64,000 nt of DNA from Sphingobium sp. CCH11-B1 (GCF_001556865.1 NZ_LSJY01000112.1:32924-96923); one strand, 5' to 3'. Positions 1 through 8,854 are shown, counted from the first letter of the stretch. A program made the numbers and translations. The notes: generated by a model from the letters alone, not told the origin.

Positions 1-436
1 AAATGCGGTAGCTTCGCTCCAGTGACGCGTGCGTGACCGGAGCCGCCGCGCCATATTGCACAAAGTCGATAAAGGCGGCCACGATCAGCGCATCGCCCCA
101 ACGCGAACGGCCAGCCGTGGCGTCGGACAGGCTGGCGCGCGCCTGCCGGATCCTTTCCGACCTGGCCAGGCCCTGGCGCAACGCGAAGGCGTCCCGCGCC
201 AGCATTTCGGCCCGCATCAAGGACGCGCGGGGAGGCAGTCCCGTACGGTCCGCCAGCGCGCCAATATCGGGGGCGCGCCCATCGCCAGCGGAAAGCTGCA
301 GATCCTCGTCCGCCTCCATGCGTTTGACCTGCCATTCGCCATAAGCGGCCCGGGCAGCAAAGAGGAACATGGCGCAAAGCGCGACGACGGCCAGTACCGG
401 GATCAGGCTCCATCGGCGACCGGCGGCCCGACGCAT
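1..436 (-). CDS. Hypothetical single-pass membrane protein of the EPS locus (partial, runs off left edge)
   Basis: An open frame starts at the ATG at 436, three bases after the stop of the Wzc-type kinase, and stays open for 145 codons to the edge of the window. It opens with basic residues (MRRAAGRRW) followed by one hydrophobic segment at about residues 11-30, then a soluble, Arg/Ala-rich part with several Glu/Asp. I recognise no family. Because it is co-directional with the kinase gene and almost touches it, it is very probably the next gene of the EPS export operon. Its C-terminus and true length are outside the window. Confidence 0.6.
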   Translation of the reverse strand, partial: MRRAAGRRWSLIPVLAVVALCAMFLFAARAAYGEWQVKRMEADEDLQLSAGDGRAPDIGALADRTGLPPRASLMRAEMLARDAFALRQGLARSERIRQARASLSDATAGRSRWGDALIVAAFIDFVQYGAAAPVTHASLERSYRI

Positions 437-439
437 CGG

Positions 440-2584
440 TCAGTTTGAGTAATATTGGTTGTATTTGCGCGAATAATAGAGCGCGCCATACACCTCGGAC
501 CCCGGGGCGGCCATGGTGTAGATCGCGCCGGCGAGCGGCGTCTGGTCCAGCGCCATCAGGGACAGCGCGTGGCGGACCGCGCCTGCAGAGGTCGAGTTCC
601 AACGCACCGCCAGCACGGCCGCATCAGCCCGCGCCGCGATGGTGCGGGCATCGGTCACGCCCAGGAAGGGCGGAGTGTCGAGAATGATGCGATCATAATT
701 TTCGCGCGCCTGCTGCAGCAGCTTGGCAAAGCTTTCGCCACTGAACACGTCTTCCGGGCTGAACAGCGAGCTGGTGACGACCAGCAAGTCCAGATTGCTG
801 TCCGGATCCTTTACGATCGCCTGGTCGAGCCGCGCTTCGCCATGCAGAACCTCAACCAGGCCCGCCTTGGCGGTCACTCCCGCCGTGTGCTGCATCGTCG
901 CCCGGCGCAAATCCGTATCGATGAGCAGCGTCCGTTCGCCCGACAGGGCCAGGACCCGCGCCAGGGAAAGGGACGACACGGTCTTGCCTTCGTCCGGCAG
1001 GGTGGAAATCACTGCCACGACCTGCGGCGCCTTGTCCGTCGTCTGGGACAGGGATCTGCGAATGGTGCGGAAGGATTCCGCATAGGCGCTCATGGGATGT
1101 AGGATCACATAGCTGGCCGGGGAAATATTCCCGTCAGCGGTCTTGAGCGCCTTTGCGTCCAGGCGAGGGACGCTGGCCATGAGATAGAGGCCAAGCTTGC
1201 TCATGTCGGCGATCGACGTCATGCCGCTAGACAGGAGTTCAACGCCGGTAATCGTTCCCACGCCCGCCGCGACGGCGAACATCAATGCGACCGCCAGGAA
1301 CAACGCCTTCTTCGGCTGGGCGGGCTTGATCGGAGGACTGGCCTTCTCGATGATCTGAGCCTGCGAAATCGAGCTGTTCTGGGCCTGCGATGCAAGCTGG
1401 GCCTGTTCAGCGATGCGATTATAATTGGCTTCGGCCATTTCGGCCTGACGCTTGTAGGTGTCCGCCTGGGCCGAGGACCGGGTCGCGGCGGTCTGCTCCC
1501 CGCGCAGCCGCCCGAGGTTGGCGGACAGGCTGCCCGCGCGCGCCGCAGCGGCGCTGGCCTCGCTGCGCAGGCCTCCGATTACGCGGCGCGCTTCTTCCTG
1601 AATCTGACGGTCCAGGGACGCGAGCTGCTCAGTCACTTTCTGGGTTTCAGGATGTTTGGGGCCGTAGCGCGTCAGAACCTCACCCTGCTCCGCGACGATC
1701 TGCGCGCGTTGGGTACGCAGATTGCGAATGACTTCCGAGTTGAGGACGGCTGACACATTGTCCATGCCCCCGCTGCGGATCTGCGCCTCCGCAGCGGCGA
1801 CCTTGGCCGAAGCGGCGGCGGCTTCCGACTGCGCCGTTGCGAGCTGGGCGGATAGCGGCGCGATCTGCTGATCGATCAGCGACGAGCCGCCACGTTCCGA
1901 ATCGACCACGCCGGCAGCGGCGCGATATTGAGCGAGACGCTCGTCCGCCGAAGCAGCTTCCGCCGCCAAGTCCTTCATCTTCTTGTCGAGGAACTGCGAC
2001 TGCCGTTCTGCAGTGCCAGTGCGGCGACCAAGGCTAGCCTCGATATATTCGGCGGCGAAGGCATTGGCGATCGTCGCTGCCTTTTCCGGGTTTACCGACT
2101 TGGCCGACAGTTGGACGACATAGGTCGCCTTTTCGCGATCCGCCGATGTCGCGCGCAACAAGGCGTCGGCAAGAGCATCTTCCTCCGACAAGCCGCCTTC
2201 TTCGTCGCGGCGCAAATCCTTGGTAAATTCGGGGTCATGGGACAGGTTGAGCTTGCGCGCGACAATGCGTGCAATGTCGCGCGAGCGCATCACGCTGACT
2301 TCGGTATCGACGATCGCCTGATCGGGGTAGCTGTTGCTTTCGCCCAGCTTGCCGATGGCGGCGCTCTGAGACGGGTCAATCTTCAGCCGCGTCACCGCGA
2401 CATATTTCGGCGTCATCATGAAAATGAGACTGGCGCCGATCAGGAACAATCCTCCGCTCACGATCGCCAGCAAGAGCCAGCGACGGCGAAGGATGGTGAA
2501 AACGCTGCGCATCATCCCCGTGAGAGTTTCATTTTCGCGGAGATGATCTTCCTGAAAAGATTCAGGGGTAGCGCTTGTCAGCAT
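440..2584 (-). CDS. Wzc/GumC-type polysaccharide co-polymerase fused to BY-kinase
   Basis: Inner-membrane chain-length regulator fused to a bacterial tyrosine autokinase, controlling EPS polymerisation and export (714 aa). It has an N-terminal Wzz region with a membrane segment at about 35-56, a long Ala/Gln-rich periplasmic coiled coil at about 190-410, and a second membrane segment at about 427-447. The cytoplasmic kinase domain carries Walker A (ISTLPDEGKTVS, 526-537), Walker A' (LLIDTDLR, 553-560) and Walker B (RIILDTPP, 632-639). The tail is Tyr-rich, with tyrosines at about 699, 703, 704, 708, 711 and 712, the usual autophosphorylation cluster. The fused layout is typical of proteobacterial Wzc, so no separate kinase is needed. 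It is transcribed leftwards after the beta-barrel protein and the Wza-type exporter. Confidence 0.95.
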   Translation of the reverse strand: MLTSATPESFQEDHLRENETLTGMMRSVFTILRRRWLLLAIVSGGLFLIGASLIFMMTPKYVAVTRLKIDPSQSAAIGKLGESNSYPDQAIVDTEVSVMRSRDIARIVARKLNLSHDPEFTKDLRRDEEGGLSEEDALADALLRATSADREKATYVVQLSAKSVNPEKAATIANAFAAEYIEASLGRRTGTAERQSQFLDKKMKDLAAEAASADERLAQYRAAAGVVDSERGGSSLIDQQIAPLSAQLATAQSEAAAASAKVAAAEAQIRSGGMDNVSAVLNSEVIRNLRTQRAQIVAEQGEVLTRYGPKHPETQKVTEQLASLDRQIQEEARRVIGGLRSEASAAAARAGSLSANLGRLRGEQTAATRSSAQADTYKRQAEMAEANYNRIAEQAQLASQAQNSSISQAQIIEKASPPIKPAQPKKALFLAVALMFAVAAGVGTITGVELLSSGMTSIADMSKLGLYLMASVPRLDAKALKTADGNISPASYVILHPMSAYAESFRTIRRSLSQTTDKAPQVVAVISTLPDEGKTVSSLSLARVLALSGERTLLIDTDLRRATMQHTAGVTAKAGLVEVLHGEARLDQAIVKDPDSNLDLLVVTSSLFSPEDVFSGESFAKLLQQARENYDRIILDTPPFLGVTDARTIAARADAAVLAVRWNSTSAGAVRHALSLMALDQTPLAGAIYTMAAPGSEVYGALYYSRKYNQYYSN

Positions 2585-2628
2585 ATTTGCATGTGCCTCA
2601 AAAACTTAAGCAACAATTGGGGGTCGCG

Positions 2629-3930
2629 TTACGGATGGATCGACACCCCGAAAGTCATCCGGAACTCGTCCAGTCTGGGTCCGTTCAGAGCATTGTCGCT
2701 CGTGCGGCGTCCATAAGCGAGGTTGCCATTGAACCAGATCAGGCGGTTCGCCTGATATTGGCCACCGCCGGACATGCGCAGGATGGTCGCGCTGCCATCG
2801 ATACCCTTGTAATCATCATGCTCATAATCGACGCCGGCATTGACGATCAGGTTCCTGAGCAGTTCGTGATCGATGCGCATCGCAACGCCGTTATTGAAAT
2901 AACCGCTGCTTCCGCCCAGGATCGAATCCTCGACCTGGCGACGACCGGTCAGGGTGACGGTCGTCAGGTCCGTGGGGAAATATTCCAGCTTCGCGTCGAG
3001 GGAGAAACCCTTCACATCCGGCAAGCCGGGTGCGAGGTAGCGACGTTTGACATAGCCCACGCCAACGCTTCCGCGCAGAAGGGCCGTGACGTCCATCGTC
3101 AGGCCAGAGAGGAAGCGCCATTCATGGGAGTCGCGGTTGATGGCGCCCACCTGCTGGATGTTCCTGTAATCCGTGTCGGTATAGCCCGCCCGGACGAACA
3201 CGCCGGCATCGGGCGTAATGCCATATTCTACCTGGCCGATGGCGCGCGTGATTTTCCGGTCGCGATCAGCCTGATCGTAGAAGGTGCCGTTCAGCAGTTG
3301 TACGGTCTGATAATCGTAAATCGAATGATCGACCGTCGCGACGGTGCGGAAGCGGGCGAACTTCATGTCGCCCAGGATCTTGAAGATCGACGCCTGCACC
3401 GGGATCGAGCTGCGCGCATCGGGCACGGATGCGCCGGTAAGCTGGCTTTCGTAGATATGGCTGGTCCGAGCGCCGCCGGTGATGGAGCCACGGCCGATGT
3501 CAAGCCGGCCGGTGCCGCCCACCGTCCAACCATCCTCGTCGCGGGGGCTTTCGTCGAAATAACGAACGAAGGTGCCGCCGGCATCCAGATTGAGAGCATG
3601 GCGGCTCCAGTCGGAGGTCAGGACCAGCCGGGGCGCGACGGTCAGCAGCCCGTCCCCCTTCTCGTCATTTTCCGTCTGGTAAACATTGTCGTCATAACCC
3701 AACGACACATCGAGAAACGGATTAAGCACTACGCCGCCGAGACGGAAGCCGATCGGAGCCCATGCCGGCCGGGGGCGATCGACGACACTTTCGTTCCGAC
3801 CGCGGTCATATGTGATGGGGATGGTCGTATCGAAGATACGTGTACTTACAACCTGCGCCTCAGCGCTAGCGGCTTGCATCAGGATGACGGCGAACAGGCT
3901 GCTCCCGACCTTGGACAGGACGCGTGTCAT
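2629..3930 (-). CDS. Outer-membrane beta-barrel protein of the EPS locus
   Basis: Predicted 433-residue outer-membrane barrel. It begins with a signal peptide (MTRVLSKVGSSLFAVILM, cleavage near ASAEA). The body has alternating aromatic/polar strands such as VSLGYDDNVYQ and ends in a typical barrel strand (MTFGVSIHP). Barrel proteins of this kind (putative beta-barrel porin 2 type) are common beside Wza/Wzc genes in sphingomonads and may help polymer exit, but that role is inferred. The ATG at 3930 was chosen because GGGGA sits 7 nt upstream; an in-frame ATG at 3948 is the alternative. The gene ends 44 nt before the kinase start. Confidence 0.85.
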   Translation of the reverse strand: MTRVLSKVGSSLFAVILMQAASAEAQVVSTRIFDTTIPITYDRGRNESVVDRPRPAWAPIGFRLGGVVLNPFLDVSLGYDDNVYQTENDEKGDGLLTVAPRLVLTSDWSRHALNLDAGGTFVRYFDESPRDEDGWTVGGTGRLDIGRGSITGGARTSHIYESQLTGASVPDARSSIPVQASIFKILGDMKFARFRTVATVDHSIYDYQTVQLLNGTFYDQADRDRKITRAIGQVEYGITPDAGVFVRAGYTDTDYRNIQQVGAINRDSHEWRFLSGLTMDVTALLRGSVGVGYVKRRYLAPGLPDVKGFSLDAKLEYFPTDLTTVTLTGRRQVEDSILGGSSGYFNNGVAMRIDHELLRNLIVNAGVDYEHDDYKGIDGSATILRMSGGGQYQANRLIWFNGNLAYGRRTSDNALNGPRLDEFRMTFGVSIHP

Positions 3931-4027
3931 AAGATGATCCCCAATCATGTTTTGCTCTTTTACCCGGCAACACCCTGATGATGCCGGCATTCTTCTTGCG
4001 CACAGCAGAACGCGCCTCGGAACAACC

Positions 4028-4468
4028 TTAAGGCGTCGAATAATCCGTCGCGCCGCCACCGCCGCCACCGCCGCCAGGCCCAGCGCCAAGCGACGCGCCG
4101 CTTCCCGGCAGCGCGCCTGTACCGCAACTGCGAACACGCAGCAAGTTTTGGATCGCCAAGCGCTGAACCGGGGTTAATTTTTCATTCAGCAATTGGGTCA
4201 ATGCCGCGACGACGACAGCGTCGCCGGCCCCCGACTGATCGATCGCAAATGCGGCGACACCCTGAATATCGTCCACGGTTGCGGTCTTTGGCTGCGCCTG
4301 AATGCGGGCCAGGATGTTGCTTGCCAGCGCGCTTGCCTGCGCGGGGTCGGCGACGGTTCCATCGGGGCGGCATCCGCGCTCCTTGGTTCCGGTGACAGCC
4401 GGTTTGGACGGCTGTGCAATAGCGGCGGTGCCGACACTGAGAAGTGCGGCTGCAATCACGTAGCGCAT
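4028..4468 (-). CDS. Small secreted protein with polyglycine tail
   Basis: A 146-residue protein with a clear signal peptide (MRYVIAAALLSVGTAAIAQ) and one Cys pair (ERGCRPDG and RVRSCGTG). The middle is helical and contains AIDQSGAGDAVVVAALTQLL. The C-terminus has a run of about nine glycines before ATDYSTP. I recognise no family. It sits between the Wza-type exporter and the beta-barrel protein, so a periplasmic accessory role in EPS export is likely but unproven. The ATG at 4468 follows a GGAAGGGG purine run; an upstream ATG at 4492 (MLSEGRGAM) is possible. Confidence 0.75.
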   Translation of the reverse strand: MRYVIAAALLSVGTAAIAQPSKPAVTGTKERGCRPDGTVADPAQASALASNILARIQAQPKTATVDDIQGVAAFAIDQSGAGDAVVVAALTQLLNEKLTPVQRLAIQNLLRVRSCGTGALPGSGASLGAGPGGGGGGGGATDYSTP

Positions 4469-4519
4469 CGCGCCCCTTCCTTCGCTCAACATGTCCCGCC
4501 CCTTGGCTACACAGTTTTT

Positions 4520-5116
4520 CTAAAAATATCGTTCACCGATGCGCACGGTGTCGCCCGGCATCACTTCGAGGTCGGGAGTCAATTTGACCGCCTTCTCCTC
4601 TTTTTCTCCCGCACGCTTCAGGAAAACCTTCCCTTTGTTCGCACGATAAGTGAATCCCTCTGCACGAGCGATCGCATTCATCACGGTGAGATTACTGGAA
4701 TATGGATATTCCCCCGGCTTCGCCACTTCACCAAGTATATAGAAGGGACGATAGGTCAGAACGTCCAGACTGACCCTGGGTTCCTTGAGATAGCCATCAG
4801 CAAGGCGTGCCTGGATATCTTCGGTGACGACCTTTTGCGAACGGCCCTTCGCGACGACCTCGCCGATCAGCGGGAGGGAAAGGGATCCATTGTCCCCTAC
4901 GATGAATTCGCCCGACAGACTGGGCTCGTTGTAAACGATTATACGCACCTTGTCGGCAACGCCGAGCAGATAGTTGCCCGAGGAAGGATCGCTGGACGGC
5001 GAGGCCGCAGCCTGATCTTGCGCTGCAGCAATTCCATATGACGACCCCGAAAGGACCATCAGGAGAACAGCAATCAGCGAAAAAAACTTGCGTAGAGCCA
5101 GTCTTTTGGATTCCAT
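4520..5116 (-). CDS. Polysaccharide export protein, Wza/GumB family
   Basis: Outer-membrane/periplasmic export channel component of the Wzx/Wzy EPS pathway (about 198 aa). After a signal peptide (about residues 1-33, ending GIAAAQ) comes the polysaccharide-export domain (NYLLGVADKVRIIVYNEP ... VSLDVLTYRPFYILGEV). A SLBB-like domain follows (GEYPYSSNLTVMNAIARA, then VMPGDTVRIGERYF). The mature protein starts without an obvious lipobox Cys, so lipidation is doubtful. The length is typical of the short GumB/KpsD-like exporters of sphingomonads. MESKRL at 5116 is the chosen start because the signal peptide follows directly, although the ribosome-binding site is weak; the frame stays open upstream to 5218. 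Confidence 0.9.
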   Translation of the reverse strand: MESKRLALRKFFSLIAVLLMVLSGSSYGIAAAQDQAAASPSSDPSSGNYLLGVADKVRIIVYNEPSLSGEFIVGDNGSLSLPLIGEVVAKGRSQKVVTEDIQARLADGYLKEPRVSLDVLTYRPFYILGEVAKPGEYPYSSNLTVMNAIARAEGFTYRANKGKVFLKRAGEKEEKAVKLTPDLEVMPGDTVRIGERYF

Positions 5117-5367
5117 TTGAGGGGTTACCCATTTCCAATTTGTTGCAAAGCACATATACCACCTGGGGCTTGCCCGCAAGATCAGCCTAAAAGGCGGAAC
5201 CTTGCCGGAAAGAATCACCGGATTGCTGTTCAGCTTTTCGAGCCGTCCTTAAAGAAGCCATTCTGCGAACATACCATCAAAGAGGTTGTGATTTTTGCAG
5301 ATGCGAAATAGCTGTGTCATCCTATTGGCGTGAACGACATCATCCCGCAAAGGATATCGGACCCATC
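5117..5367. promoter_or_regulatory. Divergent intergenic region of the EPS locus
   Basis: About 250 nt separate the leftward Wza-type exporter gene from the rightward Alg14-like gene. The stretch is more A/T-rich than its neighbours, particularly around 5275-5310 (gttgtgatttttgcag, then gcgaaatagct), so promoters for both directions probably lie here. I see no clear palindromic operator and cannot assign -35/-10 boxes with confidence. Confidence 0.4.
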
Positions 5368-5841
5368 ATGAACGGCAACGATACGGCTGTGAGAAAAAAG
5401 CGCATCCTTGCGGTGGCTTCCGGCGGCGGCCATTGGGAACAGTTGATGTTGATGCGACCGGCATTCGACGGAAATCAGGCGTTTTTCGCGACCACGCTCA
5501 AAGGCGCGGGCGATCTGGCAGCGTTGCCGCACGTGCACATCGTTCCGGATTGCAACCGCAACAAACCGGTGAAAGCGGCCATTTCGGCGTTGCGGATCGC
5601 CCTTTTGATCCTTCGTTTGCGGCCGGACGTCATCATATCGACCGGCGCGCTGCCCGGAGTCATAGCGCTGGCGATCGGCCGCAAGACGGGGGCCCGAACG
5701 ATCTGGGTCGACAGCATCGCCAATGCGGAGGAGTTTTCCATGGCCGGTAAAAAGGCGCAGCGTCATGCCGACCTCTGGGTCAGCCAATGGCCCAATGTGG
5801 CACAGGAGGAAGGCGCAGAATTTCTGGGGTCGGTACTATGA
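5368..5841 (+). CDS. Alg14-like glycosyltransferase subunit (PssD type)
   Basis: Membrane-associated anchor/acceptor subunit of a split GT28-type glycosyltransferase (157 aa). It shows the Alg14 hallmarks: N-terminal ILAVASGGGHWEQLM, then RLRPDVIISTGALPGV and GARTIWVDSIANAEE. The family works with an Alg13-like catalytic subunit, and here the next gene (5838) is exactly that, overlapping by ATGA. In rhizobial EPS the homologous PssD/PssE pair transfers glucuronic acid to the lipid-linked first sugar; the same reaction is inferred here. The start MNGND at 5368 was preferred over the upstream MSSYW (5314) because the usual fold begins immediately after it. Confidence 0.88.
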   Translation: MNGNDTAVRKKRILAVASGGGHWEQLMLMRPAFDGNQAFFATTLKGAGDLAALPHVHIVPDCNRNKPVKAAISALRIALLILRLRPDVIISTGALPGVIALAIGRKTGARTIWVDSIANAEEFSMAGKKAQRHADLWVSQWPNVAQEEGAEFLGSVL

Positions 5842-6308
5842 TCTTCGCGACGGTGGGTACGCAGCTCCCTTTTCCACGCTTTCTGGAGGCTGTCGACCGA
5901 GTCGCGGGCAGGCGGGGGCTGAAGGTCATCGCCCAGACATGCGATCCAGGTTGTAGCTACGCCCATATGGAAACACATGCCACCCTTGCCCCGTCCCAGT
6001 TCGACCGTCTGGTGCGGTCGGCCGACATCATCGTCGGTCACGCCGGCATTGGTACGATCCTGAGCGCGGCGCGAGCAGAAAAGCCCGCCGTGCTGTTCGC
6101 AAGACGTGCCGATCTGGGCGAACATCGCAACGATCATCAAATGGCCACGTTGTCGTCGTTTCGCGACCGTCCGGGCATCTACGCCGCCACGACGGAAGAC
6201 GAGCTGGACCATTATATGACCGCGTCCAACCTCAAGCCTTTCACCACGCATGACGTGACGGCCCGGCAACCACTGATCGACGGCCTGCGCGCTTTCATCA
6301 ATCGCTGA
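5838..6308 (+). CDS. Alg13-like glycosyltransferase catalytic subunit (PssE type)
   Basis: Catalytic partner of the Alg14-like protein (156 aa). The N-terminus MIFATVGTQLPFPRFLEAV is the Alg13/PssE signature, and the sugar-nucleotide region SADIIVGHAGIGTILSAA, with RADLGEHRNDHQ, matches GT28 C-terminal domains. The ATG at 5838 overlaps the stop of the preceding gene (ATGA), which suggests coupled translation of a 1:1 complex. Donor is probably a UDP-sugar and acceptor an undecaprenyl-diphosphate sugar; glucuronate is the best guess by analogy with PssDE. Confidence 0.88.
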   Translation: MIFATVGTQLPFPRFLEAVDRVAGRRGLKVIAQTCDPGCSYAHMETHATLAPSQFDRLVRSADIIVGHAGIGTILSAARAEKPAVLFARRADLGEHRNDHQMATLSSFRDRPGIYAATTEDELDHYMTASNLKPFTTHDVTARQPLIDGLRAFINR

Positions 6309-6370
6309 AGGGCTGTCCTACAGCATTGCGCCATGCATATTACGGACACTCCCATATGAAGGAGTGCCGT

Positions 6371-6820
6371 ATGACAAGATGGATAGGCTTTGCCCTTCTG
6401 GCCTGTTGCGTGGTCGGAAGCAGCGCCGGAGCGCAGTCGGTGCGACTGCCCGGCAACTTCGCGCCGGGGGCGAGCATCGGCTATGGCGCCGCCGACGACA
6501 ACTGGACCGCTGTGACGGAGGCGACACCTTTGCCGACTGCCCCGAAACAGGAATCCCACGTGCTCGTATCGGCCAATGCGTCCACAGGGCCGGCAACGCT
6601 CTATGGCGGCACCTATGTGGTTACACAGGGATGCGCCGGCTATGGCACCGTCACCCTCCGCTATCGCGGCCCCGATGGCGCGACGATGCTCCCACTGCTA
6701 AGCCGGACCGCTTCCGACAGTAGCGGCGGAACCGTGGTCGCGCTGGGTTCGAACGCGATGGTCGACGCGACGCTCGTCGGAACCACCGGATGCAACGTCC
6801 AGATCGCGAGGTTGCCATGA
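6371..6820 (+). CDS. Secreted protein of unknown function paired with SGNH hydrolase
   Basis: A 149-residue exported protein: signal peptide MTRWIGFALLACCVVGSSAGAQ, then a beta-rich domain with GTYVVTQGCAGYGTVTLRY and a second Cys near the C-terminus (GTTGCNVQIARLP), possibly a disulphide. No family is recognised. AAGGAG lies 6 nt before the ATG at 6371, which decides this start over in-frame ATGs at 6326 and 6356. Its stop overlaps the start of the SGNH hydrolase gene (ATGA), so the two are probably made together and may act on the same periplasmic polymer. Confidence 0.72.
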   Translation: MTRWIGFALLACCVVGSSAGAQSVRLPGNFAPGASIGYGAADDNWTAVTEATPLPTAPKQESHVLVSANASTGPATLYGGTYVVTQGCAGYGTVTLRYRGPDGATMLPLLSRTASDSSGGTVVALGSNAMVDATLVGTTGCNVQIARLP

Positions 6821-8358
6821 TCCGTTTGCTCTCTTCCCTCACGGTTGCCTTCTGCCTGCTGTCCGTCGGTCCTGCCTTCGCGCAGGTTTTGAGCAGCGCG
6901 CCGGTCGCTTACGGCGCGGGATCATCGGACGACCGGATCCCGGCGGCGGCGCGCATGCTGCCGCCGCTTCCGCTGCCCGCAGGTGCCAAGGTCATGGCGT
7001 TTTGCGACAGCCATTCCGCCTTCAACAATGTTGCGGCCAATTCGGGCGTGCTGGCTGCGCCGGTTACGGCGAAAGGTCTGATCGAGGCGGCATGGTCAAT
7101 CGATCCACGGTTCAATTTCGACAGCTGGTATGACCCCACTGATCCATGGCGCCGGGCCGATAACGGTTCGATCAACGCGGTCAGCATCAACGGCGCCAAC
7201 CAGGGCATACCGTCCGATCATCTGATGAAGGGATCGGTCAGCGACGGGGCAATGACGCGGCTGCGCTACGCCCTGTCGCGGGATCCGGCGGTCATCATCC
7301 TGAACTGCGGCACCAACAGCATCGCGACCGGCGATGTCGTGGGCAGCAACACGCCGGCAGACTCCGCCTATGTCATCGCCCAGTTGGACAGGATGTTGAC
7401 GCGCATCCGCCAGCAGGGGGTGTGGACCGTCCTGTCCACCCTTTATCCGCGCGCGGACTGGCCCCAGGGCGACGCACGCCACCAGACCACCCGTGAGGTG
7501 AATGCGTGGATCCGGGCGCAGAGCATGAGGGAAGGCGTGGCCGGGATCATCGACCCGGCCCCAGCATTGACCAGCGCCACTAACCCCGATGGCATCGACC
7601 AGACGCTGTACATGGATGCGGTTCACCTCAACGCCAAAGGCGTCAATCTGGTGGCCAAGGATTATCTGCTGCCGCTGCTGCGGACATTGATCGCCCCCGG
7701 CAACGTCTTTGACGAAAATGCAGCCAGCAACAATCTTTGGCCCTCCTCGACCTATGGCTTGACCGGAACGGCGGGCACCCGGACGGGCGCGGCGACCACG
7801 GGATCGGTGGCGACCGGCTATAATCTCTACATGAGCCGGTCAGGCGGCGGATCGACACAGGTGGGCAGCAAGGACAGCAGCAACGCCACCTTCAATCGAC
7901 AGATCATCACGATCAGCCCAGGCGCGACCGGCGCATGGGACCAGAGCAGGCTGACATTCCCTGTCCTGGCGACGGGATTGCCGCAGGCGGGCCAGTGGGT
8001 CCGCGCCTACGTCCGCATAGAGGCGGCGGACGCAAGGTCGGCCGTGCCGGTATTAACGGTTTCGCTGCTCGACGGCGGCGGCGCGACGATCGTGCAGGCG
8101 CAAGCAGGCGTGATCGATAGCAACCAATATGGGTCGGCCCAATATGGCGCGAACCCGCCTTCGGGTCGTGGCGTCTTCTGGCTGGCGACCAAGCCGTTCC
8201 AGGTGCCGCAGGGTGCTATGGTGGCACAGGTAACAACCACGCTGGTCATGAACTTCTGGACCGGTGGCTATACGCCAGGATCGAGCTTCACGGTGGCGGT
8301 GGACCGACCCATCCTGCGCCTGTCAGCCGACCCGCGCCCGGCGTGGAATCTGCCCTGA
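6817..8358 (+). CDS. Secreted SGNH/GDSL-type hydrolase
   Basis: Exported 513-residue esterase-type protein with a signal peptide (MIRLLSSLTVAFCLLSVGPAFAQ). The SGNH fold is seen as block I around VMAFCDSHSAFN (Ser about 65), block III IILNCGTNS and the C-terminal DAVHLNAKG (Asp/His pair). About 200 further residues form a beta-rich, Gly/Ser-rich C-terminal domain, perhaps carbohydrate binding. Such enzymes add or remove acetyl or other acyl groups on exopolysaccharides; substrate and direction are not visible. It overlaps the preceding small secreted protein by 4 nt and ends the rightward mini-operon. Confidence 0.82.
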   Translation: MIRLLSSLTVAFCLLSVGPAFAQVLSSAPVAYGAGSSDDRIPAAARMLPPLPLPAGAKVMAFCDSHSAFNNVAANSGVLAAPVTAKGLIEAAWSIDPRFNFDSWYDPTDPWRRADNGSINAVSINGANQGIPSDHLMKGSVSDGAMTRLRYALSRDPAVIILNCGTNSIATGDVVGSNTPADSAYVIAQLDRMLTRIRQQGVWTVLSTLYPRADWPQGDARHQTTREVNAWIRAQSMREGVAGIIDPAPALTSATNPDGIDQTLYMDAVHLNAKGVNLVAKDYLLPLLRTLIAPGNVFDENAASNNLWPSSTYGLTGTAGTRTGAATTGSVATGYNLYMSRSGGGSTQVGSKDSSNATFNRQIITISPGATGAWDQSRLTFPVLATGLPQAGQWVRAYVRIEAADARSAVPVLTVSLLDGGGATIVQAQAGVIDSNQYGSAQYGANPPSGRGVFWLATKPFQVPQGAMVAQVTTTLVMNFWTGGYTPGSSFTVAVDRPILRLSADPRPAWNLP

Positions 8359-8369
8359 TCGATTTCAGG

Positions 8370-8395
8370 CGTCCCGGACGTGCAGGTCCGGGGCG
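8370..8395. terminator. Hairpin between convergent genes
   Basis: A 10-bp stem (8370-8379 with 8386-8395, one G-T wobble) and 6-nt loop lie between the stop of the rightward SGNH gene (8358) and the stop of the leftward acetyltransferase gene (8402). The stem is very GC-rich and there is no T-run on either side. It may act as a bidirectional terminator or simply stabilise the 3' ends. Confidence 0.45.
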
Positions 8396-8401
8396 CGTGG
8401 A

Positions 8402-8827
8402 TCATTGTTCGAACCGGCCATAGGGACCGACGCGGATATCGGACCGGACCACTTTGGCGGGATTACCGGCGACGATACTGCGCGGCGGAACATCATGTAC
8501 GACGACCGCGCCAGCGGCAACGATCGACCCTTCGCCGACAGTGACGCCGGGCATGATGAGCGACCGCGCCCCGATGAAGCAATGTCTTTCGATCCGGGTG
8601 TCGCGATAGAGGCGACGGGTGGTATCGTGCGTCAGGATCATCACACCGAGCGCGACATAGCTTTCCTCCGCCACGTGCACGCCCTTTGGATAGGTCTTGT
8701 CGAAATGGGTGCTAAGCGAAAATTCGGCGGTGGGATGGATATCCATGCCCCACACCCGGTTGAACCACAGGCGTTTCGCGCCAACCACCACCGTGCGCAG
8801 CTTTTTCAGCTTATTAAGGCTTGCCAT
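8402..8827 (-). CDS. Hexapeptide-repeat O-acetyltransferase (left-handed beta-helix)
   Basis: A 141-residue acyl-CoA-dependent acetyltransferase of the LbH superfamily. Hexapeptide-like turns are seen in HVAEESYVALGVMILTHD and CFIGARSLIMPGVTVGEGSIVAAGAVVVHDV, with the usual end IVAGNPAKVVR. The catalytic His is probably in LTHDTTR. It likely decorates an EPS repeat-unit sugar in the cytoplasm before flipping. It is the last gene of the leftward glycosyltransferase operon, 27 nt after the Wzy gene. Confidence 0.85.
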   Translation of the reverse strand: MASLNKLKKLRTVVVGAKRLWFNRVWGMDIHPTAEFSLSTHFDKTYPKGVHVAEESYVALGVMILTHDTTRRLYRDTRIERHCFIGARSLIMPGVTVGEGSIVAAGAVVVHDVPPRSIVAGNPAKVVRSDIRVGPYGRFEQ

Positions 8828-8854
8828 GGACGATTCGACACCTTGTCTAGGAGA

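Noticed and set aside
4040..4085. GCC-rich simple repeat as a separate repeat element
   Set aside because: It encodes the polyglycine tail of the small secreted protein and is too short to list as an independent element.
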